This document shows, in pieces, positions 6,099 through 9,147 of a stretch of 9,147 nt of DNA (its first letter is position 1; every line of letters starts with the position of its first letter). The DNA lies in the NCBI GenBank assembly GCA_026987055.1, contig JALSNL010000372.1, forward strand, positions 1 to 9,147, given 5' to 3'. This stretch comes from Melioribacteraceae bacterium. Lineage in GTDB: Bacteria; Bacteroidota; Ignavibacteria; Ignavibacteriales; Melioribacteraceae. The notes beneath the pieces are model-generated. The model did no database searches. It was not told where the DNA came from and saw only the letters and a program-made list of their open reading frames with translations. The position numbers and the translations under genes are program-made.

Positions 6099-7019
6099 AT
6101 GAAAGTTTTAATAGCAACCGAAAAACCATTTGCACCTGCAGCAATCGAACAAATAAAACCTATATTTGATAAAGCCGGATATGAATTGGAATTGCTTGAA
6201 AAATATACCGACAAATCGCAACTGTTAGAAAAAGTTGCTGATGCGGATGCACTAATAATCCGCAGTGATAAAATAACCAAAGAAGTGATAGAAGCAGCAA
6301 ATAATTTGAAGATAGTAGTTCGTGCCGGAGCCGGTTATGATAATGTTGATTTGAATGCTGCCACAGAAAAAGGAATTGTTGTAATGAACACACCCGGACA
6401 AAATTCCAATGCAGTAGCAGAACTTGCCTTAGGACTAATGGTTTACATGGCACGCGGTATGTTTAACGGAAAACCGGGGACAGAACTTAAAGGAAAAACA
6501 CTCGGCATTCATGCTTACGGTAACGTTGGTCGTTTGGTTGCTAAAATTGCCAAAGGTTTCGGTATGCAAGTTTCCGCTTTCGATCCGTTTATTCCAAAAG
6601 AAAAAATTGAAGACGAAGGTGTAAAAGTTTATGAATCTGCAGAAGAGCTTTATTCAAACAATCAATACGTCTCGCTCCACATCCCTGCAAACGAAAAAAC
6701 AAAAAATTCCATCAACTATGAACTGCTAAACAAAATGCCAAACGGAGCTACACTTGTAAATACGGCACGTAAGGAAGTTGTTGATGAAAACGATTTGGTT
6801 AAATTGCTTAATGAAAGAACCGATTTCAAATATGTTTCGGATATTGCTCCTACAAATGCCGATGAACTTTTGGGAAAATTCCCTGCTCAATGTTTCTTTA
6901 CGCCTAAAAAAATGGGAGCCCAAACAGCTGAAGCCAACATTAATGCCGGTGTTGCCGCAGCAAATCAGATTGTTAATTTTATTGAAAACGGGGATATTAC
7001 TTTTAAGGTAAATAGATAG
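6099..7019 (+). CDS. serA: D-3-phosphoglycerate dehydrogenase, short Bacteroides-type
   Basis: This is a 306-residue 2-hydroxyacid dehydrogenase that should oxidise 3-phosphoglycerate to 3-phosphohydroxypyruvate, the first step of serine synthesis. The segments RAGAGYDNVDL (75-85), NTPGQNSNAVAELALGL (97-113), LKGKTLGIHAYGNVGR (130-145), VSLHIPANEKTKNSIN (191-206) and NTARKEVVDE (221-230) place it with the short PGDHs of Bacteroides and relatives. These lack the C-terminal regulatory (ACT/ASB) domains of E. coli SerA. The Rossmann turn is A139-x-G141-x-x-G144 rather than GxGxxG. Arg224 is kept, but the usual DVFPTEP glutamate region reads DIAPTNADE, and the catalytic TPH-x-G histidine is replaced in TPKKMGAQT (268-276) by Lys270/Lys271. 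The start has a strong GAGGTGA 3 nt upstream. It is followed by its own terminator. Absence of an ACT domain suggests no serine feedback through that route. Exact substrate is inferred. Confidence 0.88.
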   Translation: MKVLIATEKPFAPAAIEQIKPIFDKAGYELELLEKYTDKSQLLEKVADADALIIRSDKITKEVIEAANNLKIVVRAGAGYDNVDLNAATEKGIVVMNTPGQNSNAVAELALGLMVYMARGMFNGKPGTELKGKTLGIHAYGNVGRLVAKIAKGFGMQVSAFDPFIPKEKIEDEGVKVYESAEELYSNNQYVSLHIPANEKTKNSINYELLNKMPNGATLVNTARKEVVDENDLVKLLNERTDFKYVSDIAPTNADELLGKFPAQCFFTPKKMGAQTAEANINAGVAAANQIVNFIENGDITFKVNR

Positions 7020-7030
7020 CACTGATAATG

Positions 7031-7064
7031 CAAAGCTGTCTAAGTATTTTCTTGGACAGCTTTG
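7031..7064. terminator. Shared terminator between convergent genes
   Basis: CAAAGCTGTC (7031-7040) pairs perfectly with GACAGCTTTG (7055-7064). The stem extends inward by T-G, A-T, A-T and G-C pairs around the loop TATTTT, giving a 14-bp stem. On the plus strand it is followed by TATTTTATAT, making it a good terminator for the dehydrogenase gene 11 bp upstream. It lies 4 bp beyond the stop of the opposing gene at 7069 and could also end that transcript, although the minus-side tail (CATTATCAG) is poorer in T. Confidence 0.85.
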
Positions 7065-7068
7065 TATT

Positions 7069-7827
7069 TTATATGAACTTCACATCAAACAAATCATCTA
7101 TAATTTTGTTGAAATAAACATAATTAAATGTTTCTTGTAACCCTTCCAATTCAGCATTTGTTAAATCGAAATTTATTGAATTTATTTCTTCTTGAATAAA
7201 CTCTGTAACACTATTTTCAAGATTTATTTTTTGCAGATAACTTTCAAGATTAGCCAACAATTTCTCATTTAATTTATCGAATTTGGAATTAAATTCTTTT
7301 ATAAGTTCTTCGCTTGACGAAACAACAATATAATTTAGATAAGGCTGGTTAATTATTTCTAAAACTTGTTCGGCAAAACTTGTACCTTTTAAGTATAAAT
7401 TATTTTGCCAATTTTCATTACCGCAAATATGATAAGTCTTTTTTGTGTCAAAAGCCTTTTGAGAATCTAACGCAATATTAACTTCCAGATCAAATCTTTC
7501 GTTAAAAATTATTTTTGAAAGAATAACTTCGTTGGAAGATACATCTCCTTTTAATAAAACATCTTTAATTTCTTTGCTTTCCGAAGGAAAATATAAATAA
7601 GAATTTGCCAATGGACTTTCAAAAGAAACACCAAACTTTTTCGATACAAAAAGTTCCCTATTGTTAATTAAATCCATTGAAGGCATCAAGGCAATACTTT
7701 GTTCCGTGTTAAGTAATTCTTTAGAAATAAGTGAAGAATCTCTTACCAAAACATTTATTTCCTTTTCGGAATTTAATGTTAAAACAAATAAGGTGGCAAA
7801 TATATTGTTAGGTATTATTATATTCAT
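7069..7827 (-). CDS. Hypothetical protein, distant MqnA / substrate-binding-fold resemblance
   Basis: The product is 252 residues from the ATG at 7827-7825. The frame stays open to a TTG at 7854, but that codon sits in the loop of the rplS terminator, so the ATG is preferred. There is no signal peptide, so a cytosolic location is likely. Three stretches recall MqnA (chorismate dehydratase, a periplasmic-binding-protein fold of the futalosine menaquinone pathway). SIALMPSMDLI (44-54) is like the 'D-A-A-L-I-P-S-I-E-Y-L' motif, ESPLANSYLYF (70-80) is like the 'GPVRSVLLF' strand, and DLTNAELEGLQETFNYVYF is like the C-terminal 'EELEGLxxFYxxA' helix. The typical MqnA N-terminus ('SYLNTxP') is absent, so it is either a far-diverged relative or only a fold analogue. 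No Shine-Dalgarno is visible. It lies 61 bp after rplS with a terminator between, and converges on the dehydrogenase gene. Expression may come from read-through or an unrecognised promoter. Confidence 0.72.
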   Translation of the reverse strand: MNIIIPNNIFATLFVLTLNSEKEINVLVRDSSLISKELLNTEQSIALMPSMDLINNRELFVSKKFGVSFESPLANSYLYFPSESKEIKDVLLKGDVSSNEVILSKIIFNERFDLEVNIALDSQKAFDTKKTYHICGNENWQNNLYLKGTSFAEQVLEIINQPYLNYIVVSSSEELIKEFNSKFDKLNEKLLANLESYLQKINLENSVTEFIQEEINSINFDLTNAELEGLQETFNYVYFNKIIDDLFDVKFI

Positions 7828-7840
7828 ATCTTTAAAATTA

Positions 7841-7864
7841 AAAAAGTCCGGCAAAATACCGGAC
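7841..7864 (-). terminator. Rho-independent terminator of the rimM-trmD-rplS operon
   Basis: On the minus strand GTCCGG (7864-7859) and CCGGAC (7851-7846) form a perfect 6-bp GC-rich stem with a 7-nt loop, followed directly by TTTTTTAA (7845-7838). It begins 24 bp after the rplS stop codon. The plus-strand side has no T-tract, so the direction is clear. It ends only about 14-18 bp before the start codon of the next gene. Confidence 0.88.
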
Positions 7865-7888
7865 CTGAAAAAAAAATATTGTTAAAGG

Positions 7889-8239
7889 TTATCTAACATT
7901 TTTAGCTTTAATACGTGCTGCTTTACCGGAAAGATTTCTTAAATAATAAAGTTTTGCACGTCTAACCTTACCTTGTCTAACTAAATCAATCTTAGCAATT
8001 TTAGGTGAATTGAACGGAAAGATTCTTTCAACGCCAACACCGCTTGAAACTTTTCTAACTGTAAAGGTTTTGCTATTACCACTACCTCTAATAGCAATAA
8101 CATCACCTTCAAACTGTTGAATTCTTTCTTTAGCGCCTTCAATTACACGAACATGAAGTCTAATTCTATCTCCGGTATTAAACACGGGATAATCCGTTCT
8201 CTGTTGATCAGCAACAATTTCTTTAATTTTATCCATCAT
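7889..8239 (-). CDS. rplS: 50S ribosomal protein L19 (bL19)
   Basis: The product is 116 residues (115 if the second Met is used) and matches bL19 along its full length: [86 protein letters not shown]. bL19 lies at the 30S-50S interface of the ribosome. The first ATG (8239-8237) directly follows the trmD TAA. A second ATG (8236-8234) follows at once, and GGAG lies 3 nt before the first and 6 nt before the second, so MDKIKE... from 8236 may be the true start. It is the last gene of the operon, with a terminator just downstream. Length and sequence are ordinary for the family. Confidence 0.97.
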   Translation of the reverse strand: MMDKIKEIVADQQRTDYPVFNTGDRIRLHVRVIEGAKERIQQFEGDVIAIRGSGNSKTFTVRKVSSGVGVERIFPFNSPKIAKIDLVRQGKVRRAKLYYLRNLSGKAARIKAKNVR

Positions 8240-8923
8240 TTACTCCACACTATTTATTTTTTTCCATTTTTCTGTTAAACTTTTTGATTGTTCTTCTTTC
8301 CATTTATTTATTTCTTTATCATTTCCGGAAAGAAGCACTTTAGGAACTTTCATTCCTCTATATTCAGCCGGTCTTGTGTAATAAGGTGCTTCTACAATTT
8401 CACCATTCATAAAAGAATCATGTAACATAGATTCGCTATCACCAATTGAACCGGGTAATAATCTTACTATTGAATCTGTAATTATAAGAGCTAAAAGCTC
8501 TCCACCACTTAAAACAAAATTACCGATTGAAATTTCATCGGTAGCAAATTTTTCACGAACTCTGTCATCAATTCCTTTATAATGTCCGGCAATAATAATA
8601 ATATTTTCCGCTAAAGAAAATTTATTAGCCAAGGATTGACTATAAATTTTTCCCTTAGGTGTTGAAAAAATAATATGTTTATAATTTCTTTCACCTTGTA
8701 ATTTTTCTATACATTCAAAAAACGGTTCGGGTTTTAGTAACATTCCGGGACCACCGCCAAAAGGTTTATCGTCAATTTGTTTATGCTTATCGTGTGTATA
8801 ATCTCTAAGATTATGAACAATAATTTTAACTAACCCTTTATCTTGTGCTCTTTTTACAATACTTGTATTAAGCATAGATGTTAGTGAATCCGGCACAGCG
8901 CTAATTATATCAATTCTCATCAT
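8240..8923 (-). CDS. trmD: tRNA (guanine-N1)-methyltransferase TrmD
   Basis: The product is 227 residues from the ATG at 8923 (226 from the ATG at 8920, which gives the family-typical MRIDII start). The frame is open from a TTG at 8929, which I consider less likely. TrmD methylates G37 of tRNAs with a G36 using S-adenosylmethionine, preventing +1 frameshifting. Knot and substrate motifs are intact: PFGGGPGMLLKPEPFFECIE (54-73), AGHYKGIDDRV (112-122), EISIGNFVLSGGELLALIITD (130-150), Arg154 in RLLPG, Asp169 in DSF, and the linker motif YYTRPAEYRGMKVPKVLLSG (181-200). Arg154 and Asp169 correspond to the catalytic pair known from Haemophilus TrmD. The C-terminal domain is short but within the normal range. 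The start overlaps the end of rimM by 14 bp, and the stop TAA abuts the rplS ATG, so the genes are translationally coupled. Confidence 0.96.
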   Translation of the reverse strand: MMRIDIISAVPDSLTSMLNTSIVKRAQDKGLVKIIVHNLRDYTHDKHKQIDDKPFGGGPGMLLKPEPFFECIEKLQGERNYKHIIFSTPKGKIYSQSLANKFSLAENIIIIAGHYKGIDDRVREKFATDEISIGNFVLSGGELLALIITDSIVRLLPGSIGDSESMLHDSFMNGEIVEAPYYTRPAEYRGMKVPKVLLSGNDKEINKWKEEQSKSLTEKWKKINSVE

Positions 8924-9147
8924 AATCAAAAATATTACTTTCTGGTGAAAGAACTAATTTTTTATTCTTCACATCAATTTCCGAAAAATATTTTTCAACA
9001 GCAGGAATCATTACTTGCCGACCTTCATCGTTTTCAATCACATAAATATTATTATTAGGTATAATAATTACATCAATCAATTTACCAAAGAACTTTTTAT
9101 CTCTAAAAACCATACTACCAACAATATCATGAATATAAAACATATCT
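8910..9147 (-). CDS. rimM: Ribosome maturation factor RimM, C-terminal part (runs off right edge)
   Basis: Seventy-eight codons of the 3' end are visible and the frame continues past the right edge; the Met codon at 9143 is internal because the preceding codon (Asp) is open. The segment is the C-terminal PRC-barrel domain of RimM: FYIHDIVGSMVFRDKKFFGK, the core strands LIDVIIIPNNNIYVIENDEG and RQVMIPAVEKYFSEIDVKNK, then KLVLSPE. RimM binds uS19 and assists assembly of the 30S head and 16S rRNA processing. The N-terminal RimM domain and probably rpsP lie outside the window. It overlaps trmD by 14 bp, as expected for this conserved operon. Confidence 0.9.
   Translation of the reverse strand, partial: DMFYIHDIVGSMVFRDKKFFGKLIDVIIIPNNNIYVIENDEGRQVMIPAVEKYFSEIDVKNKKLVLSPESNIFDYDEN

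Noticed and set aside
7828..7854. TTG start giving 9 extra residues to the MqnA-like protein
   Set aside because: The TTG lies in the loop of the rplS terminator hairpin; the ATG at 7827 is more plausible.
8924..8929. TTG start for trmD
   Set aside because: ATG codons at 8923 and 8920 give the family-typical N-terminus.
9141..9143. ATG at 9143 as the start of a small separate gene
   Set aside because: The frame remains open upstream to the window edge and the sequence is the C-terminal domain of RimM.
1..9147. Search for CRISPR arrays, tRNA or rRNA genes, transposases, toxin-antitoxin or defence genes
   Set aside because: None recognised by reading both strands; the window is ordinary chromosomal content apart from the palindromic repeats.

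Overview
The window is AT-rich bacterial DNA with ten protein-coding genes; the two outermost run off the edges. Several traits point to the Bacteroidota/Chlorobiota (FCB) side of the tree, perhaps an Ignavibacteria-like lineage. These are a DUF3467 protein, a short two-domain phosphoglycerate dehydrogenase of the kind known from Bacteroides, a Reg_prop beta-propeller sensor protein, a TPR lipoprotein with a CSSTE-type mature N-terminus, and palindromic intergenic repeats of the 'TGTCATTTCGA...TCGAAATGACA' style. This placement is inference from gene content, not from a marker tree.

Layout. Positions 1-2343 carry minus-strand genes: the 5' part of a two-component-regulator propeller protein (1-734, TTG start), a DUF3467 protein (806-1132), a strong hairpin terminator (1153-1192), and a TPR lipoprotein (1213-2343). 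A 527-bp divergent intergenic region (2344-2870) holds a degenerate palindromic repeat (2566-2664), a second inverted repeat (2664-2709) and an AT-rich hairpin close to the next start codon. On the plus strand follows a tight three-gene unit: an adenosine deaminase family gene (2871-3959), an unrecognised 111-residue gene (3966-4301) and urocanase hutU (4304-5965), with gaps of 6 and 2 nt. A second palindromic repeat (5973-6055) separates hutU from a SerA-like dehydrogenase (6099-7019). A 14-bp-stem terminator lies between that gene and a converging minus-strand gene (7069-7827) whose product looks distantly like MqnA. The right end is the housekeeping cluster rimM-trmD-rplS on the minus strand (9147 to 7889), closed by a rho-independent terminator at 7841-7864.

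How the parts fit. The right-hand cluster is the conserved ribosome/tRNA maturation operon: 16S rRNA processing factor, tRNA m1G37 methyltransferase and bL19. The central unit combines a purine-type deaminase with the second step of histidine breakdown; no other hut gene is present. The dehydrogenase would supply serine from 3-phosphoglycerate. I did not find a new defence or mobile system. The less ordinary items are the palindromic repeats, the ada-orphan-hutU unit, the divergent MqnA-like protein whose apparent upstream start lies inside a terminator, and the altered active site of the SerA-like enzyme.
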